64,000 nt of DNA from positions 1,054,001 to 1,118,000 of the forward strand of contig CAMLMC010000001.1 in the NCBI GenBank assembly GCA_946481075.1. The letters run 5' to 3'. Every line of letters starts with the position of its first letter. Within the stretch, counting starts at the first letter, position 1. The notes below the pieces were generated by a model, which was not told the origin of the DNA, made no database searches, and worked only from the letters and a program-made list of their open reading frames with translations. Shown piece after piece: positions 33,604 through 42,678 of this stretch. Origin of the DNA: an uncultured Alphaproteobacteria bacterium (GTDB taxonomy: Bacteria; Pseudomonadota; Alphaproteobacteria; Micavibrionales; Micavibrionaceae). Both the position numbers and the translations under genes were made by a program.

Positions 33604-33643
33604 CGTCATTGCGGGGAGCGCATAGCGCGACGCGGTAATGACG
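33604..33643. repeat. Palindromic repeat of CGTCATTGCGG type
   Basis: CGTCATTGCGGGGAGCG is followed by CATAGCGCGACGCGGTAATGACG, an imperfect palindrome with CGTCATT/AATGACG ends. It is a different family from the copies at 2680 and 29339. Short repeats of this general type are familiar between genes of many alphaproteobacteria. Confidence 0.6.
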
Positions 33644-33686
33644 AAGGGGGCTTTTAGTCGTCCAAAAACAACGATATCCTATCTCC

Positions 33687-34469
33687 ATGGACCAACCCGT
33701 TCTCATCGCCTTTGCCGTATGCGCCTTTGCCGCCCTTGCCACCATTCTGGGGGCCGCTGTTTTATTCAACGTAAAGGAACCGCATCCGCGCCTTCTCTCC
33801 TTCGGCCTTGCGTTCGCAGCGGGCGCGATGGTTTATATCTCCCTCGTTGAAATTTTCGTGAAATCACAAAATGCGTTCGGCGGCGTGATGGAAGACAAGG
33901 GCGCGTATGGTTTTGCAACGCTCGCCTTCTTTGCGGGCGTTGTGCTTATCGCCGCGCTCGACCGCCTTGTGCCAAATCCGCATGCGGCATTGGGCGATGA
34001 CCACGCGCATGACAAACAACAGATCGCGCGGGTGGGATTGATGGCCGCGCTCGCCATCACCGCGCATAATTTCCCCGAAGGCATGGCAACGTTCTTTGCC
34101 ACGCTCGATGACCCCGCGGTTGGCGCGTCCCTCGCCGCCGCCATTGCCATCCACAATATCCCCGAAGGGGTTTCCATCGCGATCCCCGTTTATTTCGCGA
34201 CAGGCAGCAAGGCAAAGGCCTTGATGTTTTGCGGCATATCGGCCCTCGCCGAACCCGTGGGCGCCGCCATCGGTTATATCGCGCTCGCCCCGTTTTTATC
34301 GCCCGCCCTGTATGGATGGGTGTTCGGCATCATCGCGGGGGTGATGGTCTATCTCGCGCTCGATGAATTGCTCCCCGCCGCCAAGCGTTACGCGAAGGGC
34401 CACGAAACCGTCTATGGCATCATCGCCGGCATGGCGGCGATTGCGGCGTCATTGGTGATGTTTCGATGA
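33687..34469 (+). CDS. zupT: ZIP-family zinc (divalent metal) uptake transporter
   Basis: 260 residues with eight predicted membrane segments. The metal-binding helices carry HNFPEGMATF and HNIPEGVSIAIPV, the ZIP TM4/TM5 signatures, and a His-containing loop lies between TM3 and TM4 (GDDHAHDKQQ). Length and motifs match ZupT, which imports Zn(II) and other divalent cations across the inner membrane. No zinc-uptake regulator site is obvious upstream. Its stop overlaps the next small gene by four bases. Confidence 0.95.
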   Translation: MDQPVLIAFAVCAFAALATILGAAVLFNVKEPHPRLLSFGLAFAAGAMVYISLVEIFVKSQNAFGGVMEDKGAYGFATLAFFAGVVLIAALDRLVPNPHAALGDDHAHDKQQIARVGLMAALAITAHNFPEGMATFFATLDDPAVGASLAAAIAIHNIPEGVSIAIPVYFATGSKAKALMFCGISALAEPVGAAIGYIALAPFLSPALYGWVFGIIAGVMVYLALDELLPAAKRYAKGHETVYGIIAGMAAIAASLVMFR

Positions 34470-34672
34470 TCAAGCGTATAGCAATCGAGGCGTGGCGATA
34501 TTGGAAATGGCTCTGCGTGGTCTTTACAACGACATTCATCGTGCTGGTGATTGCAACCTTTGTCGTCCAATCATTCCAGCGATCAGAGCCGCAAAACGAT
34601 CCGGCCTATGACTGTATCCAAAACGGCGGTAGCTGGAATGCGGATACTTCTAGTTGTGAGGGTGCTGCTTAA
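34466..34672 (+). CDS. Small single-pass membrane protein with paired C-terminal cysteines
   Basis: 68 residues: a short basic N-terminus (MIKRIAIEAWRYWKW), one membrane helix (about 16-36, LCVVFTTTFIVLVIATFVVQ) and a short outside tail with C-x(n)-GGSWN-x(n)-C (YDCIQNGGSWNADTSSC), a pattern of small disulfide-bonded periplasmic tails. The start overlaps the zupT stop (ATGA), implying co-translation. Function unknown. Confidence 0.7.
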   Translation: MIKRIAIEAWRYWKWLCVVFTTTFIVLVIATFVVQSFQRSEPQNDPAYDCIQNGGSWNADTSSCEGAA

Positions 34673-35536
34673 TCACGCTTTAGTGAAAGAGTTTTCCCAA
34701 TCCTGATAAGGCCTTGGGTCAGGCATCAATCCCTGCTTGTAGGCATCAGAAAAATTTGGCCTAGCAATTCGTGGGGCGCTTTTTCCAATTTTATTTCGAA
34801 TTGTTTCGCCATGATCTTGCAAATCCTTGCATAGAAGTTCAGAAAAATAGATACAATCATCTAATTGATTATATATCGCAGATACTAGATCAGAATAAGT
34901 ATTATCATGAGATGAACCCGTATTAATTCCAAAATATATTTCAGCTAATTTCTCATTTTTTACGCTTCTAAAACTCTGAATTAAGTCATTACGCATATTC
35001 ACTGAATCCCATAGACTGCCTGCCGATTGATTTAGAGTTATTGCGAGAGCCAATGGCCGACCTAATGCAGAAACTTTTTCAAAAACCTGATTTTGTAGCA
35101 ATTCTGTAGGTAGCTTTTGAAGTTGTAATGATCTAAAATCACCTTGAAAAGTGGTTTCCATTCTTTGCCCAATAGGCAAAGAGGCCGCTTGCATTAATAC
35201 GGCATAATATGCGGATTTATCGCGTAAGAATTGTTGATAGATAGATATAACATGCTGCTTTTTAAGGCCAATCAAAGCACTACAAATAGTAAAACTTGTC
35301 GTTATTGCAGCATTTACATTTCTTATTTCCTGCAGCAACTGTTTGCGCTCAATAATATGCTGAGCACCCCACGCACCAAAAAATGCTGCAAAAAACGTGC
35401 TAAAAGAAGTCAGAACAAATATTGAATCAAAAAACTTATCTAACGCTTGATTAAGGCTGATGCTTAAAGCTATCGGCCAAGCTACGCTTAAAAGAACTGT
35501 TGCTGCAAATAATAAAATAAATGAAATTTTATTCAT
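34673..35536 (-). CDS. AT-rich orphan membrane protein
   Basis: 287 residues; start at 35536 chosen for GAGGT upstream. Two membrane segments (about 4-26 and 37-57, VLTSFSTFFAAFFGAWGAQ) are followed by about 230 soluble residues, mostly helical, with no motif I know. Codon use is clearly more AT-rich than in all neighbours (many AAT, TTA, ATA), suggesting acquisition by transfer. It converges on the 68-residue gene (adjacent ends) and lies just downstream of the aspS terminator. Function unknown; the topology resembles membrane effectors or sensors seen in small defence or accessory islands, but there is no direct evidence. Confidence 0.7.
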   Translation of the reverse strand: MNKISFILLFAATVLLSVAWPIALSISLNQALDKFFDSIFVLTSFSTFFAAFFGAWGAQHIIERKQLLQEIRNVNAAITTSFTICSALIGLKKQHVISIYQQFLRDKSAYYAVLMQAASLPIGQRMETTFQGDFRSLQLQKLPTELLQNQVFEKVSALGRPLALAITLNQSAGSLWDSVNMRNDLIQSFRSVKNEKLAEIYFGINTGSSHDNTYSDLVSAIYNQLDDCIYFSELLCKDLQDHGETIRNKIGKSAPRIARPNFSDAYKQGLMPDPRPYQDWENSFTKA

Positions 35537-35557
35537 TAAGACCTCTTTCAAATAGCT

Positions 35558-35581
35558 AAAACCCCGCTTTCGCGGGGTTTT
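35558..35581 (-). terminator. Intrinsic terminator after aspS
   Basis: A perfect 10-bp stem AAAACCCCGC / GCGGGGTTTT with a 4-base loop, eight bases beyond the aspS stop. It is symmetric enough to work on both strands. Confidence 0.9.
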
Positions 35582-35588
35582 AAATTTC

Positions 35589-37385
35589 TTAAGCCGCTTC
35601 CACCTTCTTCGGTAAATTCAATTTCAAATGAAGGTCTTTCAGTTGCTGTTCCGTGATGTCGCTCGGCGCGGCCATCATCGGGTCTTCATATTGGCCGTTC
35701 ATGACGAAGGCATAGACTTCGCGCAGGTTCGGTTCATCCGCCAATAGCATGATGATACGGTCAACCCCGAAGGCGCAGCCGCCGTGCGGCGGGGCGCCGA
35801 AACGGAAGGCGTTCAGCATACCGCCGAATTTCTTTTCGAGCACTTCCTTATCATATCCCGCAATCGCGAACGCCTTTTCCATGATGTCGGGGCGGTGATT
35901 CCGAATGCCGCCCGATGCCAGTTCAAAACCGTTGCACACACAGTCATATTGCGTGGCGAGGATGGTGAGAGGGTCTTGGTTATTGAGCGCGTCCAGCCCG
36001 CCTTGCGGCATCGAGAACGGGTTGTGGGAGAAGTCGATCTTGCCGTTCTTCTCATCGAATTCATACATCGGGAAATCGACAATCCAGAAGAGTTTGTAAA
36101 CGCCCTTCTCACGGATATCCATGTCATCGCAAATTTTATCGCGTGCCTTGCCCGCCATTTTCGCGGCCTTGTCTTCGCGATCGCAGACAAAGAAAATCGC
36201 ATCGCCTTCTTGTAGGCCAGCGGCCTTGTTGAGTTCGGCTTGTGCTTCCGCCGGTACAAACTTCGCAATCGGGCCAGCGCCAACGCCGTCCTTCACGGTG
36301 ATATAACCCAATCCCGGTGCACCTTCGCCGCGTGCCCAGTCATTGAGTTTGTCGAAGAAGGAACGCGGTTTATCGGCCACATTCGGCGCGCGGATGGCGC
36401 GAACGACCGCGCCTTTTTCAATCGCGCCCTTGAACGCGTTGAATGTCACATCATCGCGTTTGAACACATCCGTCACATCGCAAATCACCAGCGGGTTGCG
36501 CAAATCCGGCTTGTCGGATCCGTATTTGAACATCGCATCGGCATATTTCATGTTGGGCAGCCACTCAACGCGGCGTTTTTCGCCCGTGAAGTCTGCGAAT
36601 TCTTCGAAGATATCGCCAACGACTTTGGTCATGACGCGGAAAATGTCTTCCTGTTGAACGAAGCTCATCTCCATATCAAGCTGGTAGAATTCGGCGAGGC
36701 GGTCGGCACGGCCGTCTTCATCGCGGAAACACGGCGCGATCTGGAAATATTTGTCAAAGCCGGACATCATAAGCAGTTGTTTGAACTGCTGCGGAGCCTG
36801 TGGCAATGCGTAGAATTTGCCCGGGTGCAAACGGGATGGGACGAGATAGTCGCGCGCGCCTTCCGGAGAAGAGGCAGTGAGGATCGGCGTCTGGAATTCC
36901 TGAAACCCTTGTTCCACCATGCGGCGGCGCATGGAAGACACGACGTTGTTGCGCAGGCGAATGCGTTTGTGCATCCCTTCGCGGCGAAGATCAAGGTAAC
37001 GGTATTTCAGGCGCAAATCTTCGCCCGCGCCGTCATCTTCGGCCACCTGGAAGGGCAGGATCGCGGCTTCGGATTGAACCTCGATGCCTTTGATCACCAG
37101 TTCGATCGCGCCGGTCGGCATATTGGCGTTCACCGTGCCTTCGCTACGCGCGACGACTTCGCCGGACACCGTGACAACACTTTCAACGCGGATTTTTTCG
37201 ATTTCGGCGAGCAAGGCCGAGCCCTCTTCCACCACGCATTGGGTCAGGCCCGTCGTATCGCGCAGATCGATAAACAGAACCCCGCCATGATCGCGCTTGC
37301 GGTGAATCCACCCCGAAAGTTTAACGCTCGCGCCGACATCGCTTTTGGTGAGCTGGCCACATGTGTGGGTTCTGTAAAGATGCAT
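35589..37385 (-). CDS. aspS: Aspartyl-tRNA synthetase
   Basis: Class II synthetase charging tRNA-Asp; 598 residues, the bacterial type length. N-terminal OB anticodon-binding domain ([20 protein letters not shown]), class II motif 2 around [20 protein letters not shown], a GAD insertion domain (about 285-410) and motif 3 [20 protein letters not shown]. Whether it is discriminating or also charges tRNA-Asn cannot be decided here; alphaproteobacteria usually have the non-discriminating form with GatCAB. It is monocistronic, with its own terminator. Confidence 0.97.
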   Translation of the reverse strand: MHLYRTHTCGQLTKSDVGASVKLSGWIHRKRDHGGVLFIDLRDTTGLTQCVVEEGSALLAEIEKIRVESVVTVSGEVVARSEGTVNANMPTGAIELVIKGIEVQSEAAILPFQVAEDDGAGEDLRLKYRYLDLRREGMHKRIRLRNNVVSSMRRRMVEQGFQEFQTPILTASSPEGARDYLVPSRLHPGKFYALPQAPQQFKQLLMMSGFDKYFQIAPCFRDEDGRADRLAEFYQLDMEMSFVQQEDIFRVMTKVVGDIFEEFADFTGEKRRVEWLPNMKYADAMFKYGSDKPDLRNPLVICDVTDVFKRDDVTFNAFKGAIEKGAVVRAIRAPNVADKPRSFFDKLNDWARGEGAPGLGYITVKDGVGAGPIAKFVPAEAQAELNKAAGLQEGDAIFFVCDREDKAAKMAGKARDKICDDMDIREKGVYKLFWIVDFPMYEFDEKNGKIDFSHNPFSMPQGGLDALNNQDPLTILATQYDCVCNGFELASGGIRNHRPDIMEKAFAIAGYDKEVLEKKFGGMLNAFRFGAPPHGGCAFGVDRIIMLLADEPNLREVYAFVMNGQYEDPMMAAPSDITEQQLKDLHLKLNLPKKVEAA

Positions 37386-37466
37386 GATATTCCTTAACGT
37401 TTACCTGAAAATTGAACGTATTTTCTTATCAGGAACGCATCGGCAAACCAAGCATTTTTGCGGATT

Positions 37467-38384
37467 TTAAGGGATAGGCGCGGGAATTATGACTTCCCGT
37501 GCAGTCAAATCGTAAATTCTGTCGGCCGGGACCGTGTTCTTACTTCCGTTTTCGCCATGCAAGGCGAGCCACGCCGTCTTGTCAGGCCCCAGCAGAACAT
37601 CAATACCTTTTTCACGGTCTGCCGGATGCGCATTTCCGATCATAATGGCAACTCGTTCCCCTTGCGCTTTGTGAGTCTGGATGAAATCCGCAAGCATAGA
37701 ATCATCGGTGCGTTTGGGACCTTCTGCCTTAATGCGATCGGCCTGGGCGAAAAAATCCTGCGCCTTTTGAAAAGACGGGTGATCTTGATTGGCATGAACA
37801 ATTTCCGCCATACGCTGCATGCTTTCCGCGCTTAAAGTCTGCACGCCAAGTGCATGGGAAATGATATCGGCGGCCAAATCTTCCTCGCCCGCTGCCATAA
37901 CCACTTCGCCAAAGGCAAAAAACCCCTGCATAATCGAAGGAATATGCGCCATTGTATCCAATTCCTGCGCTGACCTGTCCGCCGCATAGACGTCCATGCC
38001 CGCCGCGCCCAAAGCCAAAATCATATCGGCCAGCGCTTCACTATCCCCGCGAATAGGAACCAAATTATTTGCTACAAAATCATTACGGGTTATCTGCCCC
38101 GTTATAAGGGCATCGATGACCGTTTGGTGCTCTGGTTTAAGCTCGAGAAAGATTTTATTGATCCCGCATTCCCGCATCGCGGCGACCGTATGACGTTCTC
38201 CGACAAACTTCATGATGGCTGGGTCGAAATGGTTGGTATCACCAAAAATGACATACTCATGGTTACACGCCTGCTCCTCAAGGTCATGATGCAAACCATC
38301 GCGCACCATAGTCTCTTCCGCGGGAGCGGGAGTAACCAATAGCGAGCCAGCAAGCCACGCGGATCTCAGAATCTTGGAGTTCAT
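37467..38384 (-). CDS. Exported protein resembling the Tiki/ChaN/EreA superfamily
   Basis: 305 residues with a short signal sequence (MNSKILRSAWLAGSLLVTPA). Early in the mature chain is YVIFGDTNHFDPAIMKFV and near the C-terminus VAIMIGNAHPADREKG. A paired GxxxH early and GNAH late, around KIFLELKPEHQ and a Rossmann-like alternation, recall the Tiki fold of ChaN haem-uptake proteins, TraB/PrgY and erythromycin esterase-like enzymes, where Glu/His pairs bind metal. The first Glu of the usual GExH is Asp here. The function (hydrolase or haem/metal binding) is open. It stands alone, upstream of aspS. Confidence 0.55.
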   Translation of the reverse strand: MNSKILRSAWLAGSLLVTPAPAEETMVRDGLHHDLEEQACNHEYVIFGDTNHFDPAIMKFVGERHTVAAMRECGINKIFLELKPEHQTVIDALITGQITRNDFVANNLVPIRGDSEALADMILALGAAGMDVYAADRSAQELDTMAHIPSIMQGFFAFGEVVMAAGEEDLAADIISHALGVQTLSAESMQRMAEIVHANQDHPSFQKAQDFFAQADRIKAEGPKRTDDSMLADFIQTHKAQGERVAIMIGNAHPADREKGIDVLLGPDKTAWLALHGENGSKNTVPADRIYDLTAREVIIPAPIP

Positions 38385-38426
38385 AAGGCCAAGACTATAA
38401 TCATATTTTATAATTATGTAAATGAT

Positions 38427-38780
38427 TTATTGCATACACGGCTTGATCTGGGCCAAAATTGCCTCTTTGCGGGCACTGGGGCTGCCGCCTTTTGTGTAAA
38501 CACCAACCTCCCTCCCCGCGCCGACCACAACATCCAGAAAGGTCTCCTCACCATTCGGTCCGGCAGTTTCAAAATGGTAAACGGTCGCCCCGTTTTCTGT
38601 GTATGTATCTTGCGTCATCCCGTTCCCGCCATGGGCATGGTCGATCAGGGCCTGACGGGCGCAATTGTTCAGGTCTGTATCCGGAATATGGTCCCGCCCC
38701 TGAAAATCCGAGAGCTGGGCCGCATTTGCCGTAGAGGCGCTAGCCAACAAAAATGTGATGGCAATCGTGGTATTTTTCAT
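38427..38780 (-). CDS. Small exported protein of unknown function
   Basis: 117 residues. The start at 38780 has AAGGAAG upstream and gives a clean signal peptide (MKNTTIAITFLLASASTANA). The mature part of about 97 residues is polar, with two Cys (NNCARQ and KPCMQ at the C-terminus) likely to form a disulfide, and a GATVYHFETAGPNGEETF strand region reminiscent of PepSY-like small domains, though not convincingly so. It diverges from rnd. Confidence 0.65.
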   Translation of the reverse strand: MKNTTIAITFLLASASTANAAQLSDFQGRDHIPDTDLNNCARQALIDHAHGGNGMTQDTYTENGATVYHFETAGPNGEETFLDVVVGAGREVGVYTKGGSPSARKEAILAQIKPCMQ

Positions 38781-38866
38781 GGCTGCACTTCCTTTTACTG
38801 TTCCCAATCCCTTGAATACCAATGTTTTTTCTTGGCCTTTGCCGTCCAAAGCATTATGACAGACAA

Positions 38867-40015
38867 ATGATTATTCAAACTCAGGCCGAACTAGACGACT
38901 TCTGCGCCGCCCTCGCAAAGGGGCCGTATCTAACCATTGACACCGAATTCCTGCGCGACAAAACCTATTTTCCGCGGCTTTGCCTCTTGCAAATGGCGGG
39001 GCCGGATGTCGACGCCGCCGCCATAGACCCGCTCGGCCCCGTTCTGGACTGGACACCGGTCAAGAATCTGATGGCCAACGAAGCGGTGCTCAAAGTGTTC
39101 CACGCGGCGCGGCAGGACCTCGAAATTTTCTATCATCTCTACAAAGTCCTCCCAACGCCGATTTACGATACACAGGTCGCGGCAATGGTCTGCGGTTTTG
39201 GTGACCAGGTTGCCTATAACGCATTGGTCCGCGAACTCACGGGGCAGGAACTCGAAAAGAACGCGCAGTTCACAGATTGGTCGCGCCGCCCGTTGGCCCC
39301 TAAACAGATCCGCTATGCGCTGAACGATGTGATTTACCTGCGCGATGTCTATGAAAAGCTTCATGCCCGCCTTCTGGCCAAAGGCCGCGAGCAATGGGTG
39401 TTCGAAGAAATGGAAATTCTCAACAACCCCCGCACCTATCAAAACCCGCCCGAGGAGGCATGGAAACGGATTAAAATTCGCTCGGACCGTCCGGATGTCC
39501 TGGCGATTCTCAAGGCCCTCGCCGCATGGCGTGAAGACGAAGCCGTGCGACGCGATGTTCCACGGTCGCGCATTCTGAAAGACGAAGTCCTCGCGGATAT
39601 TGCGATGTACAAAGCCCGCGATGAAGATGCGCTTTTGCAAATTCGCTCGCTTCAATCCGACATGGCACGCGGCAAGATCGGCAAACAGATTATCGAGATT
39701 GTGAACGAGGCTCTTTCCGCGCCAAAAGATACATGGCCCAAACTCGCCCGCAAGGAACCGTTCCCCAAGCAGGCAACCGGCACGCTGGAAATGCTCAAAA
39801 TGCTGCTGCGGATCAACTGCGGTGAAGAAGACGTCGCGGCAAAGCTGGTGGCAAGCGCGGAAGATCTTGAAGCCATAGCTGTCGAACAAAATCCAGACGT
39901 TGCGGCCATGCATGGCTGGCGTTACGAATTGTTCGGCAAGGACGCGGTTGCGATGAAAGAGGGCAAGATCGGCCTCTCTCTTCACAAAGGCCGCATCCGC
40001 AAGATAGATCTTTAA
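38867..40015 (+). CDS. rnd: Ribonuclease D
   Basis: 3'-5' exoribonuclease for tRNA 3' maturation; 382 residues from ATG 38867. DEDD exonuclease motifs: I TIDTEFLRDKTY, II around VFHAARQDLEIFYHLY, III YALNDVIYLRDVYEKL (DEDDy type Tyr). HRDC domains follow (about 205-290 and 295-375); the first contains LKALAAWREDEAVRRDVPRS. The frame is open upstream to 38822, but that part has no ribosome site. Confidence 0.95.
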   Translation: MIIQTQAELDDFCAALAKGPYLTIDTEFLRDKTYFPRLCLLQMAGPDVDAAAIDPLGPVLDWTPVKNLMANEAVLKVFHAARQDLEIFYHLYKVLPTPIYDTQVAAMVCGFGDQVAYNALVRELTGQELEKNAQFTDWSRRPLAPKQIRYALNDVIYLRDVYEKLHARLLAKGREQWVFEEMEILNNPRTYQNPPEEAWKRIKIRSDRPDVLAILKALAAWREDEAVRRDVPRSRILKDEVLADIAMYKARDEDALLQIRSLQSDMARGKIGKQIIEIVNEALSAPKDTWPKLARKEPFPKQATGTLEMLKMLLRINCGEEDVAAKLVASAEDLEAIAVEQNPDVAAMHGWRYELFGKDAVAMKEGKIGLSLHKGRIRKIDL

Positions 40016-40021
40016 AGACCT

Positions 40022-41035
40022 TTACTCATCTTTTGTCCAGAGCCACGCGGCCCCGCGCACGCCGGAAGAATCTCCGTGACGGGGCGGTTTCAGTTTCGTA
40101 TGCACCGAATCCGAAAATACATACTTGCCCCATATGGCAGGCACATCGGTATAAAGGCTATCGACGTTGCTCATCCCCCCGCCAAGTACAATGACATCGG
40201 GGTCTAAAACATTAATCACAACGGATAAGGCCCTCGCCAGACGATCGGTATAACGCCCCAGCGCGGCCTTTGCTTTGGCTTCGCCTTTCTGCGCGTTCGT
40301 TATAACATCATGCGTCGAAAGGTCTTCACCCGTCACGCGCAGATAATCCATTTTAAAACCTGTGCCGGAAATCCAAAGCTCGTTACATCCCGACTTGCCG
40401 CAATAACAATCAGGCCCCGGATATTCCGCCCATGCCTTGTCATCCGTGAAATAATTCACACCGCTTCTGGGAGCTTCGATCTCGCCGCCAAAGGGATGTT
40501 CCGGCGCGCCATTTGGCACATACACGCGCGGATAGGCCAGCATATTATGCCCCCATTCCCCGCCCACGCCGTTGATGCCCGCAACCGGTTTGCCATGGAC
40601 GACAACACCGCCGCCGCACCCCGTGCCAATGATAACGCCGAACACGACATCGGCGCCCGCGCCTGCGCCATCCGTGGCCTCCGATACCGCAAAGCAATTC
40701 GCATCATTCTGGATGCGCACCTCGCGCCCGATCATTTGGGAAAAGTCTTTCAACAAAGGCTTCCCGTTCATCCATGTCGCATTGGCGTTTTTAACAAGCC
40801 CGTTATCTTTGGAAATAGACCCCGGCATACCAATGCCTATGGTGCCTTTGACGCCGATCTCCGCTTCGGCTTCATCGATCAGGCCTTTAAAGCTTTGCAT
40901 GGTCTGCATGTAATCGCCGCGCGGCGAGGGTATACGTTTTCGGTAAATTTCCTTGCCGTTGAGCGCGTCGAGCGCAATGATTTCCGTCTTCGTTCCACCA
41001 AAATCGATTCCAAGACGTAATTTTTCCGGTGCCAT
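40022..41035 (-). CDS. mak: Fructokinase (ROK family)
   Basis: 337 residues. LGIDFGGTKTEIIAL is the ROK phosphate-1 motif; GMPGSISKDNGLVKNANATW, NDANCFAVSEATDGAGAGAD, GVIIGTGCGGGVVV and the zinc-binding CYCGKSGCNELWISGTG follow. ILDPDVIVLGGGMSNVD and the ending RHGDSSGVRGAAWLW match the E. coli Mak fructokinase closely. It phosphorylates fructose, with looser activity on mannose, feeding glycolysis. It is translationally coupled (TAATG) to the mannose-6-phosphate isomerase-like gene upstream, so the pair may interconvert fructose and mannose phosphates. Confidence 0.92.
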   Translation of the reverse strand: MAPEKLRLGIDFGGTKTEIIALDALNGKEIYRKRIPSPRGDYMQTMQSFKGLIDEAEAEIGVKGTIGIGMPGSISKDNGLVKNANATWMNGKPLLKDFSQMIGREVRIQNDANCFAVSEATDGAGAGADVVFGVIIGTGCGGGVVVHGKPVAGINGVGGEWGHNMLAYPRVYVPNGAPEHPFGGEIEAPRSGVNYFTDDKAWAEYPGPDCYCGKSGCNELWISGTGFKMDYLRVTGEDLSTHDVITNAQKGEAKAKAALGRYTDRLARALSVVINVLDPDVIVLGGGMSNVDSLYTDVPAIWGKYVFSDSVHTKLKPPRHGDSSGVRGAAWLWTKDE

Positions 41036-41637
41036 TATTCTTCGTCTCCTTGCAACAAAACCGCAGGCGGCATGTTTTCAAAACCGTATCTTTTCACATG
41101 ATCGGCCTGAATGCGCGCGTATAAAAGCGCGGATGTGTATTCGGCCTGTGTTGTCAGGGGATAGGTCGGGCGGTTGTTGAAATCGAGCAGGCGGATATTG
41201 TCCTTCTCGCGGCAAATGCCGCTCTGTGTTTCCCGCACACTAACGGGCGCATCGGAAGAATTGATCATACAATGGACTGTGCCGAGCGGCAGGGTGATGG
41301 ATTGTCCCGCCGGAATGTCATGACGCACGCCATCGGCGATAACGGTCAGGACGCCTTCCGTCACTTCCCACAATTCCTTGCGCCCGCGGTGGCGTTGCAG
41401 GGAAAGCATATAGCCGGGCTTGACCGTGATCTGCTTGATGCAAATTTCGGAATCGCCCTCCAACCGCGCCTCGACCACCTGATTGCTGCCCCATGGGGAT
41501 TCCACCACCTGTCCCGCAGCGTAGCGGTCGAGGTCCTCGGCAAGGACGTAATTGTCTACCGTTTCGATCTCCGCCCTGTTCGCGGGCGCATCAAAATCGT
41601 AATGGGGGTTCCATAAAAGGTTAATTTTTTCCGGCAC
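41035..41637 (-). CDS. Mannose-6-phosphate isomerase type II-like cupin
   Basis: 200 residues. PWGSNQVVEA opens the domain, then KPGYMLSLQRHRGRKELWEV, GVLTVIADGVRHDIPAGQSI and LPLGTVHCMINSSDAPVSV, the cupin metal motifs of the PMI-type II/ManC C-terminal domain. It has no GDP-mannose pyrophosphorylase part. The start is GTG at 41637 with GGAGG eight bases upstream; the frame is open to 41814, but the residues there look non-coding and would reach into the divergent promoter. Probable role: fructose-6-phosphate/mannose-6-phosphate interconversion, together with Mak. Confidence 0.85.
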   Translation of the reverse strand: MPEKINLLWNPHYDFDAPANRAEIETVDNYVLAEDLDRYAAGQVVESPWGSNQVVEARLEGDSEICIKQITVKPGYMLSLQRHRGRKELWEVTEGVLTVIADGVRHDIPAGQSITLPLGTVHCMINSSDAPVSVRETQSGICREKDNIRLLDFNNRPTYPLTTQAEYTSALLYARIQADHVKRYGFENMPPAVLLQGDEE

Positions 41638-41815
41638 TTGGGTTTCCTCCAACTTTGACCAGCCTCTTCTGTCATAGACAAAAAAAATTCGGGATACAAA
41701 TGCCAAAACCCGAAAAATTTTCTTGAGGGTTGGGGGCGAAGCAGGGTAAATAAGCTTCATGGAAAAGCATTTCCATATTATGTTGCACTGCGATAAGTAG
41801 AGGGATCCACGCAAT

Positions 41816-42676
41816 ATGACTCATCAGTCCACGGCCACTTCGTCTTTGACGGAGACAGCAAACGCACTCTTCTCCCCCGAAAACAGCCCCTATGTTCAGG
41901 TAATTCTGCAAGGCGTAGAGATGAAAAACATCGGTGCGCTTATTGCCGATATCGATGGAACGCTTGGCAAGCTCACGCCGGGCAACCATGTTCTCTCCGG
42001 CCCCATCGATGCAGCCGCGCCCATGATACAAATGGCGCGGTTTTTTCCAACCGGGGTTTTGACTGGCCGTCCGCATAAAATCGTCGAAACGGGTTTTGAT
42101 GGTTTGCTCGATACGGAATTCGGATTTGCGGGGACCGAGGCCGGAGCCCGCCTGGTTAAAAGCGGTCACCATATCGTCTATGAACGCGGGATCAAGGATA
42201 TCGAATCTGCCAAGAAAAAATATCAGGCAGTGATGAACCAATATCCGGGCGGGATCGTCGAAGATCACACTATGTGCTCGATTATCAACGGCATGACAAA
42301 TATCGAACAACATCACCACAATGAAGTATTCTTTAAACTAAATGAACTGACGGGACTGCTCCGCGCGGATGGAAATGAAATACGTGTGGTTGATGGTAAC
42401 AAGCCCGGAATCAACGTCCATTATAACGTCGTCCCTGATGGCGTTCACAAAGGATTCGGCATTCAGGAAATCTACACAGCCTTCAACATCAACAAACCCC
42501 TTTGCATCGCGATGGGCGACGACAAGGCGGACCAACCCATGTTCCAGCATGTCGCCCGCCATGGCGGCATCACGATTGGCGTCGGCACCAACGCGCCTGA
42601 TTGTCACATTCGCCTGAATGAACCCGAAGAGGCTGTACAGCTTCTTCGCATGATGGCCATGCGGCTTGATATGTAA
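41816..42676 (+). CDS. HAD-superfamily phosphatase, trehalose-6-phosphate phosphatase-like
   Basis: 286 residues. HAD motif I in LIADIDGTLGKL (DxDGT), motif II GVLTGRPHKI, Lys around KPGINVHYNVVPDGVHKGFG and motif IV MGDDKADQPMF. The cap between (GIVEDHTMCSIINGM) resembles the subfamily IIB OtsB type, which hydrolyses trehalose-6-phosphate; sucrose- or mannosyl-phosphate phosphatases are alternatives. No OtsA synthase lies near. It diverges across 178 bases from the cupin gene, so it belongs to a small sugar-phosphate neighbourhood. Confidence 0.78.
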   Translation: MTHQSTATSSLTETANALFSPENSPYVQVILQGVEMKNIGALIADIDGTLGKLTPGNHVLSGPIDAAAPMIQMARFFPTGVLTGRPHKIVETGFDGLLDTEFGFAGTEAGARLVKSGHHIVYERGIKDIESAKKKYQAVMNQYPGGIVEDHTMCSIINGMTNIEQHHHNEVFFKLNELTGLLRADGNEIRVVDGNKPGINVHYNVVPDGVHKGFGIQEIYTAFNINKPLCIAMGDDKADQPMFQHVARHGGITIGVGTNAPDCHIRLNEPEEAVQLLRMMAMRLDM

Positions 42677-42678
42677 CT

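Noticed and set aside
36240..37397. Long open frame of 385 codons on the + strand
   Set aside because: It is antisense to aspS, whose motifs are unmistakable; a by-product of GC-rich third positions.
38930..39985. Long open frame of 351 codons on the - strand
   Set aside because: Antisense to rnd; no motif and no ribosome site.
41638..41814. N-terminal extension of the cupin frame to an ATG at 41814
   Set aside because: GGAGG precedes the GTG at 41637 and the extension would fill the divergent promoter region.
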